Shown piece by piece: positions 11,784-24,477 of a stretch of DNA of 64,000 nt (position 1 is the stretch's first letter; each line of letters opens with the position of its first letter). Origin of the DNA: Thereva unica (lineage: Eukaryota; Arthropoda; Insecta; Diptera; Therevidae). The DNA lies in the NCBI GenBank assembly GCA_949987705.1, contig CATLJY010000058.1:1-64000 (forward strand), read 5' to 3'. A model generated the notes under the pieces. That model saw nothing but the letters and a program-made list of their open reading frames with translations. It did no database searches and was not told where the DNA came from. Both the position numbers and the translations under genes were made by a program.

Positions 11784-12327
11784 GGTGTCCCACATAAACT
11801 TACAAAGCGGCCGGCTGTGGATAGGTCTTGGATAGACGAACCAAAAATCGTATGGGTGGGGGGGGGAAATCGTAACGGTTTAGCCGCTAGGGCGTTTTGA
11901 AGTTTTTTGCTAAAGTTTTACATATCACCCTGTATTTTTGTAACCGTATAACTTATTTTCATGGTTATGGTACCAGTGCACGCAGAATTCCTCCACCTAT
12001 CTACAATGGTAAAAACAAAGGTCCTATCTTACCAACTTTTGGAGTTATGAATCGCCAAAGTCAAAATTTTGTTATTTTTCCACTAAAATTTCAACTAAAA
12101 CCACCTTTTTCTCCAAAAAATACGTGATAAACCAATATTTTATATCTTTCGTTGGGGTCAACGTTTTTGATAGGTTTTACATGTTTTCAGGTCAGGGGGG
12201 TTGTTTACAAACAAATTTGCTGAAAAACATAAACATATTTTCGAATTCAAGGTCAAAAGGTCAAAAAATAGTAAAAAACTTTACGGAGGGGGGTCGAAAA
12301 ATTTTGTCCGATTTGACGTGGAATGTC

Positions 12328-12330
<3 letters not shown>
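11351..12330. mobile_element. TA-flanked inverted-repeat element, internally duplicated
   Basis: The left end GGGACATTCCACGTCAAATC matches, inverted, the right end ending GACGTGGAATGTCCC (12330), and both abut (TA)n. The right half (about 11550-11728) is repeated almost unchanged at about 12136-12330. Between the two copies sit a (TA)n array (11729-11780) and another element (11781-12135). The first right terminus lacks its last bases, which are replaced by TA. No transposase is encoded, so this is MITE-like. Confidence 0.65.
11781..12135 (+). mobile_element. CAGGGTGTCCC element, copy 1
   Basis: The sequence begins CAGGGTGTCCCACATAAAC immediately after (TA)n. It is nearly identical to copies at 17673 and 29623, which also start right after (TA)n. 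A TA target duplication and CAGGG terminus suggest a Tc1/mariner-type or similar MITE, but no matching right terminus is visible and no gene is present. Confidence 0.6.

Positions 12331-12400
<70 letters not shown>
12331..12400. repeat. (TA)n array
   Basis: About 70 bp of TA ending CATA, directly before the 5' LTR. Confidence 0.95.
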
Positions 12401-12401
<1 letters not shown>

Positions 12402-12694
12402 GTGGGAACTGCAATCCCGATAACAGAAATCTGTAACGTTATGCCTGTTATCAGCAGTGGCATTCCGTGGCAGCACTCACGCCGTCGTCGTCGTCTAGCA
12501 ACGCGCGAAGCTCTACGCTAAGCCGCAAAGTGAACTCTTATTCAAAAGTGAATTTTTCTTAATTGTTATTTTATTTTGATATTGAACTCTTTTTTTGACT
12601 TGGTTCTTTTTGTGAATTCTCCATTTTTTATCATTATTAATAAAATATCCATAACAATAAGGATTATTGTTAATTTTTAATTATAAAACCCACA
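12401..12694 (+). repeat. 5' LTR
   Basis: The LTR starts TGTGGGAACTGC and ends AAACCCACA, giving TGTGGG...CCCACA inverted ends. AATAAA lies at about 12639-12644 as a likely polyadenylation signal. It should contain the promoter that drives the element RNA. Confidence 0.92.
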
Positions 12695-12697
12695 GAA

Positions 12698-12716
12698 CAT
12701 GGTGTCAGAAGTGGGA
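12698..12716 (+). promoter_or_regulatory. Primer-binding site candidate
   Basis: TGGTGTCAGAAGTGGG begins a few bases after the 5' LTR, where a host tRNA 3' end would prime minus-strand DNA synthesis. Which tRNA is used cannot be told without a match search. Confidence 0.55.
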
Positions 12717-13146
12717 TTGTGCTAGTGCTACAATTCTGAATTAAGATAATCACGTGTTAGGTGTTATAATTGTTTAAACAAAGGATTAATCGCCACACAT
12801 TGCAAGGGTTTGGATTTTTTGGATGTAATGCAGATACATATTTAAGGTCAGATCTTTCCATTTTATTATTTTACATGAAATATGAAATAACCTTTGCTGG
12901 ATCAAAAAAAAAAAAAAATTAATTAACGGTGAATTATAATAAGGTGTTAAAGAAAGGACTTTTGCATGAGCACTTTTTTTTTATTCTAACGGACAATTAT
13001 TTTACGGATGCTCAAATTGTGAAGTGCAAACGGTACTGTTATACTGTGCAAATAACGGGACTATTGTTAGCAGTAATATATTTTCACGTAGTATAAAAAC
13101 ATTTATTTTGCTCGAATGGTTTCTTTTTATTTATATTGTGCGATGT
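12717..13146 (+). other. 5' leader of the gypsy element
   Basis: Non-coding AT-rich leader between the primer-binding site and the likely start codon; it should carry the packaging signal. The gag-pol frame is open upstream to 13024, but the ATG at 13147 starts protein text that looks like a real N-terminus (MEELRKLTTKQLQSLLKER). The upstream 41 codons are hydrophobic and atypical. Confidence 0.6.
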
Positions 13147-16100
13147 ATGGAGGAGCTTAGAAAATTAACCACAAAACAGTTGCAATCGTTATTAAAAGAG
13201 CGCGGCCTTTCGTATAGGTATAATGTAAAAGAGGACTTAATCACGAGGTTATCAGAAGCTCTTTCGGTTAGCGAGTGTGCCAGCGAAGAATTAGATTTAG
13301 ACGACGACGGGGACGGGATTTCACGGCATCGGGAGCCAGATTTTTTAACGCCTCACAGCGAAGCCTTACTAGAATATAGTGGAGAAAGTGGTAGTGAAGC
13401 AAATAGTAAAACGAGCGACGACTTAATAGGTAAAGGTACAATTGTTAAGATTAGAGAGGGCGAAGGTAAAGCAGCAACCGATATGCCGGATGATAAAGAC
13501 AAAGCTTGCAATTTCGTTTTTCGTGATGTAGAGGAATCGTTGGAGTCATTTAATGGGGAGTCCTCGAGAAGCGTAACGGTTTGGTTAAAAAATTTTGAGG
13601 ATATAGCGGCAGTTTGTGAATGGAACAATATCCAAAAGTATTTATACTGTAGACGGCTACTTAAGGGCGCTGCTAGGTTATCTGTTGAGTCCGTCACAGG
13701 TGTTTATAGCTGGGAAGATTTAAAAACACACTTGACAAATGAGTTTGGAGATAAGGTGACAAGTATAAGCATTCATCATTCGCTCGAGAATCGGAAAAAG
13801 GGGTCGAACGAAACGTATTTGGAGTATATGTACGCGATGCGGCAAATAGCAAATCGAGGGAACATAGATGAAGAGTCTCTGTTGTTGTACATTGTTTCTG
13901 GTATACAAGATGATGTTGCGAATAAAGTTGTACTTTATGAAGCGGCAACTTTTGACGACCTTAAGCAAAAATTCAGGGTTTACGAAGCAATGAAGAGTCA
14001 AAGGTCTGTTAGGAAACCTACAAAGTTCGATCAGAAACCAGTACAACGGAAGGAAAAGGGAAGTACATCAAGTGGCCGATGCGCTAATTGCGGAGGGTTA
14101 TCTCACGGAAATTCGAACTGTCCACATAGGTCTAGAGGCTCACGGTGTTTTAACTGCGGTGAATTTGGCCACATAGCTCCCAACTGCGACAAACCGAAAA
14201 GGGCGAAGCCCCCACAAGAAAATAATTATGTAAACCTCATTTCTATCCCCGATTTACACGCTGAGGTTTTCTTGAATGGGAAGGAGTTTTTAGCACTTAT
14301 AGACACAGGAAGTGACGTAACTGTGGTTAGAGAATCTGTTCGAAAAACCTTGAGACTAAGGAAAGGTTTCAGCACTAGGTTGGTTGGTTTTGGAAATCAG
14401 TTACTGAATACTCTCGGTTCATTCATAGGTAGGTTCTACATAGATAGCGAAAATTATCAAGTGCGATGCAATGTGGTTCCCGACAGTTGGTTAAAACAAG
14501 ATGTCCTCATTGGACAGGACTTGGTGAAGCGTATTACAGTGTTATCGGAAAATGGCAAGATTACTCTTACAAGAGGAAAGAGTTCTCTCGTCGAAGAAAG
14601 CGATGACGACTTTTTGGAAAAGATTCAGGTAGTACAATTAATTGAGAGATGTGAGACCGACAAGGCGGAGGAAATTAGAAATCCGAAGATACGCGAAAAA
14701 GTAAAATCCCTTATCGCGGAATATAAGCCAGTTAAACCAACGAAGTCCTGCGTCGAAATGACGATATGCCTCGATGATGACAGTCCAGTTTATCAAAAGC
14801 CACGAAGACTCGCCCCAAAGGAAAAGGAAGTCGTTAGGGAGCAGATACAGGAGTGGTTAGCTGAAGGTATTATAAAGCCTAGTGGATCAAATTTTGCCAG
14901 TCCCATTGTTTTAGCAACCAAAAAGGATGGCACTGCAAGGTTATGCGTGGACTATAGGCGACTGAATACAAAAATAATAAAGGACAGGTATCCATTGCCA
15001 CTTATCGAAGAAGTATTGGAGAACCTATATGATGCTCGCCTCTTTACAACTCTGGACCTTAGGAACGGATTTTTCCACGTAGACGTAAAAGCTGAATGCC
15101 AAAAATATACTTCGTTTGTAACACCTGATGGACAATATGAGTTTACAAAGGCGCCTTTTGGACTTTGTAATTCTCCTGCAGTTTTCCAGCGCTATATTAA
15201 CACGGTATTTCGACCACTAATGCAAAGAAACGTCCTTCTAGTATACATGGACGATATAATCATACCATCAGTCGACGAAGAAGAAAATTATCAAAAGCTT
15301 CTACAAACACTTGAGGTAGCTAAGGAAAATGGTTTAATATTCAAGTGGGCTAAGTGCAAATTTCTTAAGCGCAGCATTGATTTCCTGGGACATATTGTAG
15401 AAGCTGGAAGCGTTAAGCCATCGGAAGAAAAGATCAGGGCTGTTAAAGGGTACCCAATCCCTAAAACCTTAAAGCAGATTCAAAGTTTTTTGGGGTTGAC
15501 AGGTTTTTTTAGAAAATTTATACCCCAGTACTCCATCATCGCCAAGCCTCTAACAGATCTTACGAGAAAAAATGCAGAGTTTGAGTTCGGTTCCCTAGAA
15601 CTTGATGCCTTCAACCTTTTAAAAGATCGGCTTTGCTGTGATCCAGTACTAAAGCTATTTAATCCTCGTTTAGAAACGGAACTGCATACGGACGCCAGCA
15701 AAGCTGGATATGGTGGTGTATTGCTGCAGAAGCATTTCGACGATAACAAGCTACATCCAGTATTTTACATAAGCTTCAAAACAACGGATACTGAGAAGAA
15801 CTACTCAAGTTATGAGCTGGAAGTATTGGCAATTATAAAGTCATTAAAGAAGTTGTGTACATATTTGTTGGGTCTTTCGTTCAAAATTATCACAGACTGT
15901 AAAGCTTTCCAGTTAACAATGAAGAAGAAAGAGCTAAGTAGTCGTGTCGCAAGATGGGCACTTTTATTAGAAGAGTACGATTGTACTATTCAACATCGTT
16001 CAGGGTCGGCAATGAGGCACGTGGACGCATTGAGTAGGTATCCTGCAGTATTTTCGGTGGAAAATGGCATTTTGCAGCAAGTTCGCGGAGCACAAGCAAA

Positions 16101-17364
16101 GGATGAGACCTGTCGATTGTTATCGACATTACTTCGAGAACGGGAATTCGAAGACTACGTCATCAGAAACGACATCTTATACAAGTTCGTAGAAGGGAAC
16201 TATCTTCTCGTTGTTCCGAAATCACACCAAAAGGAGATAATTCGTAATATTCATGACCAAGGCCACATCAATAAGAGAAAAGTGGAGGCGATAGTAAAGC
16301 AGGAATACTTTATACCAAACTTGCCTAAAAAGGTAGAAGCCGTCCTATCCAACTGTGTTCAATGCATCCTTGCCTCGCGCAAACAAGGAAAACCAGAAGG
16401 AGTTTTGAACCCCATAGAGAAGATTGATTTGCCGTTACATACTTATCATGCGGATCATCTAGGACCTCTTCCATCAACTTCAAAGAACTACAAATATCTC
16501 TTCGTTATTATTGAAGCCTTTACGAAATTCTGCTGGTTATATCCAGTGAAAGCTACAACAACGGACGAAGTTATTAAGAAATTAGAATTACAAGCTGAAG
16601 TATTCGGTAACCCTCATCGAATAATTACTGACAGAGGAACCGCTTTTACAGCTGGCAATTTTCATGCTTACTGTGAAGAGCAGAAAATTCAGCATGTCCG
16701 GGTAACGACAGGAGTCCCACGAGGCAACGGCCAAGTCGAGCGTTTGAACCAAACAATTATCGCAGTGCTAGCTAAGATGTCTCTGGAAAACCCCCAGAAA
16801 TGGTTCAAGCATGTTCCCCACTTGCAGCGGATTTTGAACTCGACTGTATCCCGAGCTACAGGAAGAACGCCATTCGAGCTCCTATTTGGCGTAAAGATGA
16901 CACGAGGCGAGGATCTCGAATTAAGTAAAATTGTAGAAGAAGAGCTTGTGAAGGAATTCGACGACAACAGGCAAGAGCTAAGGCAGCAGGCAAAGCGAGA
17001 TATCGAGAAGATCCAAGAAGAAAACCGGAAATATGCCCGAAGAAAGAGAAAGGTTGCTAGAGATTACAACCTAGGAGAACTGGTGGCGGTTAAACGCACT
17101 CAATTTGCCCCGGGCGCAAAGTTGTACCCAAAGTTTATGGGGCCGTATCAAATCACAAGGAAAAAGGGAAAAGATCGCTATGATCTTGCAAAGGTTGGAA
17201 GCCACGAAGGGCCTCAGCTTACGTCTACCGCAGCCGATCATTTGAAGCCATGGAGTCAGCTTGACAATAGCGAAGACGATGAGGATGATGAGGATGACTC
17301 GGAAGGATCGCCTGAGGCAGACGATCACCAGGATGGCCGAATGTGGGAACTGCAATCCCGATAA
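13147..17364 (+). CDS. gag-pol: Gag-Pol polyprotein of the Ty3/gypsy element, intact
   Basis: A single uninterrupted frame of 1405 codons encodes all steps of retrotransposition. In order: a SAP-like helical N-terminus (residues 1-40), Gag, two zinc knuckles near residue 311 (CANCGGLSHGNSNC and CFNCGEFGHIAPNC), aspartic protease near 385 (LIDTGSDV), reverse transcriptase with VYMDDIII near 699, RNase H near 846 (HTDASKAGYG), and integrase with the H2C2 finger from about 1035 and a D-D-E core (HADHLGPL, TDRGTAF, GQVERLN). The C-terminus is highly acidic (repeated EDDED) and its last few codons and stop lie inside the 3' LTR. Gag and Pol share one frame, so no frameshift signal is needed. No lesion is seen. 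Confidence 0.93.
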   Translation: MEELRKLTTKQLQSLLKERGLSYRYNVKEDLITRLSEALSVSECASEELDLDDDGDGISRHREPDFLTPHSEALLEYSGESGSEANSKTSDDLIGKGTIVKIREGEGKAATDMPDDKDKACNFVFRDVEESLESFNGESSRSVTVWLKNFEDIAAVCEWNNIQKYLYCRRLLKGAARLSVESVTGVYSWEDLKTHLTNEFGDKVTSISIHHSLENRKKGSNETYLEYMYAMRQIANRGNIDEESLLLYIVSGIQDDVANKVVLYEAATFDDLKQKFRVYEAMKSQRSVRKPTKFDQKPVQRKEKGSTSSGRCANCGGLSHGNSNCPHRSRGSRCFNCGEFGHIAPNCDKPKRAKPPQENNYVNLISIPDLHAEVFLNGKEFLALIDTGSDVTVVRESVRKTLRLRKGFSTRLVGFGNQLLNTLGSFIGRFYIDSENYQVRCNVVPDSWLKQDVLIGQDLVKRITVLSENGKITLTRGKSSLVEESDDDFLEKIQVVQLIERCETDKAEEIRNPKIREKVKSLIAEYKPVKPTKSCVEMTICLDDDSPVYQKPRRLAPKEKEVVREQIQEWLAEGIIKPSGSNFASPIVLATKKDGTARLCVDYRRLNTKIIKDRYPLPLIEEVLENLYDARLFTTLDLRNGFFHVDVKAECQKYTSFVTPDGQYEFTKAPFGLCNSPAVFQRYINTVFRPLMQRNVLLVYMDDIIIPSVDEEENYQKLLQTLEVAKENGLIFKWAKCKFLKRSIDFLGHIVEAGSVKPSEEKIRAVKGYPIPKTLKQIQSFLGLTGFFRKFIPQYSIIAKPLTDLTRKNAEFEFGSLELDAFNLLKDRLCCDPVLKLFNPRLETELHTDASKAGYGGVLLQKHFDDNKLHPVFYISFKTTDTEKNYSSYELEVLAIIKSLKKLCTYLLGLSFKIITDCKAFQLTMKKKELSSRVARWALLLEEYDCTIQHRSGSAMRHVDALSRYPAVFSVENGILQQVRGAQAKDETCRLLSTLLREREFEDYVIRNDILYKFVEGNYLLVVPKSHQKEIIRNIHDQGHINKRKVEAIVKQEYFIPNLPKKVEAVLSNCVQCILASRKQGKPEGVLNPIEKIDLPLHTYHADHLGPLPSTSKNYKYLFVIIEAFTKFCWLYPVKATTTDEVIKKLELQAEVFGNPHRIITDRGTAFTAGNFHAYCEEQKIQHVRVTTGVPRGNGQVERLNQTIIAVLAKMSLENPQKWFKHVPHLQRILNSTVSRATGRTPFELLFGVKMTRGEDLELSKIVEEELVKEFDDNRQELRQQAKRDIEKIQEENRKYARRKRKVARDYNLGELVAVKRTQFAPGAKLYPKFMGPYQITRKKGKDRYDLAKVGSHEGPQLTSTAADHLKPWSQLDNSEDDEDDEDDSEGSPEADDHQDGRMWELQSR

Positions 17365-17632
17365 CAGAAATCTGTAACGTTATGCCTGTTATCAGCAGTG
17401 GCATTCCGTGGCAGCACTCACGCCGTCGTCGTCGTCTAGCAACGCGCGAAGTTCTACGCTAAGCCGCAAAGTGAACTCTTATTCAAAAGTGAATTTTTCT
17501 TAATTGTTATTTTATTTTGATATTGAACTCTTTTTTTGACTTGGTTCTTTTTGTGAATTCTCCATTTTTTTATCATTATTAATAAAATATCCATAACAAT
17601 AAGGATTATTGTTAATTTTTAATTATAAAACC

Positions 17633-17636
<4 letters not shown>
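17342..17636 (+). repeat. 3' LTR
   Basis: Nearly identical to the 5' LTR. The gag-pol stop codon lies at 17362-17364, inside it. The purine tract expected before it is weak: GA-rich codons at 17275-17310 are the best candidate. Confidence 0.92.

Positions 17637-17672
<36 letters not shown>
17637..17672. repeat. (TA)n array
   Basis: Thirty-six bases of TA between the 3' LTR and the next CAGGGTGTCCC element; the continuation of the array the gypsy element inserted into. Confidence 0.95.
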
Positions 17673-17675
<3 letters not shown>

Positions 17676-18090
17676 GGTGTCCCACATAAACTTACAAAGC
17701 GGCCGGCTGTGGATAGGTCTTGGATAGACGAACAAAAAATCGTATGGGTGGGGGGGGAAATCGTAACGGTTTAGCCGCTAGGGCGTTTTGAAGTTTTTTT
17801 GCTAAAGTTTTACATATCACCCTGTATTTTTGTAACCGTATAACTTATTTTCATGGTTATGGTACCAGTGCACGCAGAATTCCTCCACCTATCTACAATG
17901 GTAAAAACAAAGGTCCTATCTTACCAACTTTTGGAGTTATGAATCGCCAAAGTCAAAATTTTGTTATTTTTTCACTAAAATTTCAACTAAAACCACCTTT
18001 TTCTCCAAAAAATACGTGATAAACCAATATTTTTTTTTTTAAATTGGAAAGCTTGGACAATTTCCTATAAATAATGTATAATAACTTTTA
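17673..18090 (+). mobile_element. CAGGGTGTCCC element, copy 2
   Basis: Same start and body as the copies at 11781 and 29623, differing by small indels in the G and T runs. It extends to TTCCTATAAATAATG, where the three copies diverge. No gene. Confidence 0.6.
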
Positions 18091-18265
18091 CGCTAGGGCC
18101 TCCAGTTTTGAAGTTATAAGCATTTTTAATGTTGAAATTGTCTGTATTTCGTCCTTCTTTAGTACTTTTCCATCTGAGCTTTATCGAAAAGTACCAAATA
18201 AGCACCAAATTAGGCAAATTTTAACATTAAAATTGCTTACAACTTCAAAAGTAAAGGCCCTAGCG
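18091..18265. mobile_element. Short palindromic MITE
   Basis: The left arm CGCTAGGGCC...TTTTGAAGTTATAAGC is matched by an inverted right arm ending GGCCCTAGCG, with arms of about 44 bp around a loop. It can fold into a long hairpin and has no coding capacity. Confidence 0.65.
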
Positions 18266-21083
<2,818 letters not shown>

Positions 21084-21244
21084 TAGCTGGGACCCGGTGC
21101 GCCTACGCTGCACCCATAAGTCAATAGTAAACAATAAAAACCATCCATTGACTTAATATTTTTCGAGATATGAATTTTACACAGTTGAAATGCCTCAAAG
21201 AACATGGGTCTTGCGTCGGCCGCCATGAATCGGTATATTGAGTC

Positions 21245-22000
21245 CTACTACATTGCTTATTGTATTCTACTTATCATACCCTTTCATTTGATACCCATGT
21301 CGAGGTAGTTGTGAAGAAAGTGGTAATTCGGCCTCTTGAGACGGCCGCCATGGATCTAAAGATATATTTTTGTATACTACATTGCTTATTGTATTCTACT
21401 TATCATACCCTTTCATTTGATACCCATGTCGAGGTGGTTGTGAAGAAAGTGGTACCCCGCCCTCTTGAGACGGCCGCCATGGATCTAAAGATATATTTTG
21501 TATACTACATTGCTTATTGTATTCTACTTATCATACCCTTTCATTTGATACCCATGTTGAGGTGGTTGTGAAGAAAGTGGTAATCCGGCCTCTTGAGACG
21601 GCCGCCATGGATCTAAAGATATATTTTGTATACTACATTGCTTATTGTATTCTACTTATCATACCCTTTCATTTGATACCCATGTCGAGGTGGTTGTGAA
21701 GAAAGTGGTACCCCGCCCTCTTGAGACGGCCGCCATGGATCTAAAGATATATTTTGTATACTACATTGCTTATTATATTCTACTTATCATACCCTTTCAT
21801 TTGATACCCATGTTGAGGTGGTTGTGAAGAAAGTGGTAATCCGGCCTCTTGAGACGGTCGCCATGGTTCTAAAGATATATTTTGTATACTACATTGCTTA
21901 TTGTATTCTACTTATCATTACCTTTCATTTGATACCCATGTCGAGGTGGTTGTGAAGAAAGTGGTACACCGCCCTCTTGAGACAGCCGCCATGGATCATT
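21245..22000 (+). repeat. 128-bp tandem repeats
   Basis: Units with CCTTTCATTTGATACCCATG and GAGACGGCCGCCATGGATC recur every 128 bp, about six copies. Alternate units share GGTACCCCGCCC or GGTAATCCGGCC, so a 256-bp dimer is the real higher-order unit. Confidence 0.9.
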
Positions 22001-22143
22001 TTAGTTTCAATAGCGTCATGGCCTACCTATTGTTTGACAGCTGCGTAAATTTGAAATTTTCATTAAATGTAATGATTCAATTTAATGACAATTTAACATT
22101 TGTCAAACAATAGGTAGGCCATGAAGGTATTGAAACTAAAATG
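21997..22143. mobile_element. Hairpin MITE inside the Helitron
   Basis: CATTTTAGTTTCAATA...GGCCTACCTATTGTTTGAC is mirrored by GTCAAACAATAGGTAGGCC...TATTGAAACTAAAATG, giving arms of about 40 bp with few mismatches around a 60-bp loop. Confidence 0.7.
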
Positions 22144-22334
22144 AAGTGAAAATTCCTAAAATTACCATTTTTGTTTGGATTTTGCAGCTGTTTTTTTTGG
22201 TAAAAGGTATAAAAAAATAGCCTACGACCTATTCTCAGACCTACCAAATATACACAAAAAAATTTCATGCAAATTGGTCCAACCCGTTTCGGAGGAGTAC
22301 GGTAACAAACACTGTGACACGAGATTTTTATAGA

Positions 22335-22345
22335 TATAGATATAT

Positions 22346-22435
<90 letters not shown>
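22335..22435. repeat. (TA)n array
   Basis: About 100 bp of TA, with TAGATA variants at its left end, between the Helitron and the long-TIR element. Confidence 0.95.
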
Positions 22436-22437
<2 letters not shown>

Positions 22438-23038
22438 GCGATTCTCCGGAACTTTTAACCTGCTTATCGCTTCAACATTTTTATGAATTACAATTTTTGT
22501 AGGAAGATTAAAAATAAAAGAAGCTATCGATAATGTTAAGAAATTATTAATGAGCAATGAGATATAAGTACGAAGTCATTTAAAACGATATTTTGCAATG
22601 TAATTTGAAAAAATGTTCCGTTACCTGCCACTTTTCGGCCTGTCTTTAGCGCTAATCCGAATGAAAAACTATTTATATTTGTGATAGGAAGCGTTGAAAC
22701 AAATAGTGAAAAGTGAAAAGTTGTAGTTTAACTCTTAAGGAAAAATGCAGTTGTGTTCGGTGCAGTGTCAAATCGCTATATTTTCCAAAAAACAACTCTG
22801 AAGTTTGTCCCTAGGTTTTGACGTCAAAGTTGTAACCCGCATGGTAAGTCGAAGTACTCCAAACTGTCTCATTTTATCATAAAATTTTTTAAACGCACTT
22901 ATTGTTCAGACACTAACGAACATGTGCATATATTTTGTGACAAAAATAAGTTGAAATTGGTTGATTTTTGGGCAAAACTGGCTAACGTGAACGTAGGTTA
23001 CATTTAAATGTCAAAGTTGTAACTGCAATTAATTTGCT

Positions 23039-23041
<3 letters not shown>

Positions 23042-23122
<81 letters not shown>
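23042..23122. repeat. (TA)n array
   Basis: About 80 bp of TA, starting exactly where the left long inverted repeat reads TTATATTA (the right arm continues TTATATTACATTAAATTC). The array therefore expanded, or was inserted, at a natural TA run. Confidence 0.95.
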
Positions 23123-23125
<3 letters not shown>

Positions 23126-23375
23126 GAGCTGGCGAACAAAACCGGAGTAGTCCACTCAAATTTCAAAAGCATTTTTTTCGAATCGTGGTGTCCAAAGCCT
23201 GTTGCGTCTATTCCTGTTAATATTTTCAATCAAAAACGGCTCTACGTTAGCCAAAACAAGCTTTTAAAAGTGCATTTTCAAACAAAACCGGAGCAGTTCC
23301 ATATATTAATATTAGTTTTTTACCCAGTGTGTAAAATTTATTTTTGCGGACAAATCCGGTTTTGTTCGCCAGCTC

Positions 23376-23378
<3 letters not shown>
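23123..23378. mobile_element. 256-bp MITE between two (TA)n arrays
   Basis: The ends are inverted copies: GAGGAGCTGGCGAACAAAAC on the left and GTTTTGTTCGCCAGCTCCTC on the right. (TA)n lies on both sides, so the target duplication is presumably TA. No gene. Confidence 0.85.

Positions 23379-23444
<66 letters not shown>
23379..23444. repeat. (TA)n array
   Basis: Sixty-six bases of TA between the MITE and the DUF7869-bearing interior. Confidence 0.95.
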
Positions 23445-23446
<2 letters not shown>

Positions 23447-24477
23447 TCCCCTTCAAGTCATAAAGACGTATCTCAGTTTTGGCAACTTTTCAGGAGAGCC
23501 AAATAACGTAAAGTGACTTCATGTTTCCTTTTGTTATGTCGAAACCGTTACAGATAGAGCCTTAATATTTGGTGTAGTTATGCTTTAAGGACTAAGCTTT
23601 AGTTTAGATGTAAGTTTAACCATTTAACTTAATATATACATACTAAATTTTATATGTAAATGAGATACGTCACTTTGACAAGATTTTTTGTCAACCTTTT
23701 TATTGCTACGCCACAGTATTCACTATAGATATTTTTTGTATTTTGGCAAAATAGGCTTAAAATTATGGAAGTTTACTGAAATACAATACATAGAAGTGTA
23801 CACATGGGTTATAAAAAAGAGTTGAATTTTTCAGTACGTTTTATTTGCTAAAAATTAGCGCATATTCCTTTATTTAAAAAAAACGAAGGTCACATCGTGC
23901 TTATGTTATAACCATTGTCTACTGCAAAATAAGCTCAAATGATAATATTAGGGTGTATAATAAAAAAAACTTAATACCAATCCTTTTCACCCTATAAAAA
24001 TTATATTAATGTCATGATAAACAATAACCTAAGAAAAGTTATTTCCTGAGTTAAAAAGAACTAAAAAGTTATGCCCCTGACTATAACAAATTATGTGCTT
24101 TCCTGCTTACTCCTTAAGATAGGATTTGAATGTGTTGTGACGTTTCACTGTTGATCATGATATAGCAGTTGCCGGTAAAACTGTTTGTGTTCCTCGGAGC
24201 GAATGACTGGAATCACGCCTTGACAAAGTGATAAAAGATCTTCATACTTTGCTTTCTGAATCATGACTTGTTTTTGTCGTGACAACGTCTATTAAATCGG
24301 TTTAAGATAGGTCGCGCGTGTGAAAATGTCCCGCACACAAAAAAAAATTTTTGCTTCGAAATATATAATTTATTAATTGAGAAAATAATACAAAACGTAA
24401 TAACAGACTTTGTCACGTTCAAATTAATAGACGTTGTCACGTTAAAATACGGACGTGATACTTCACATCCAAGACCA
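23445..24477. other. Non-coding interior of the long-TIR element
   Basis: AT-rich, no gene recognised. The motif GACGTATCTCA or its complement recurs (about 23467, 23665 and again near 25760 and 25910), so short repeats flank the DUF7869-like gene and may mark the ends of a nested element. Confidence 0.4.

Larger units (their letters stand above)
12401..17636 (+). mobile_element. Full-length Ty3/gypsy LTR retrotransposon
   Basis: Two LTRs of about 294 and 295 bp bracket a leader and one long gag-pol frame. The LTRs differ by one substitution (GAAGCTCTACG against GAAGTTCTACG) and one extra T, so integration was recent. The element sits inside a TA array, so its short target duplication cannot be resolved. 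There is no env gene. Everything needed for autonomous retrotransposition appears present. Confidence 0.92.
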
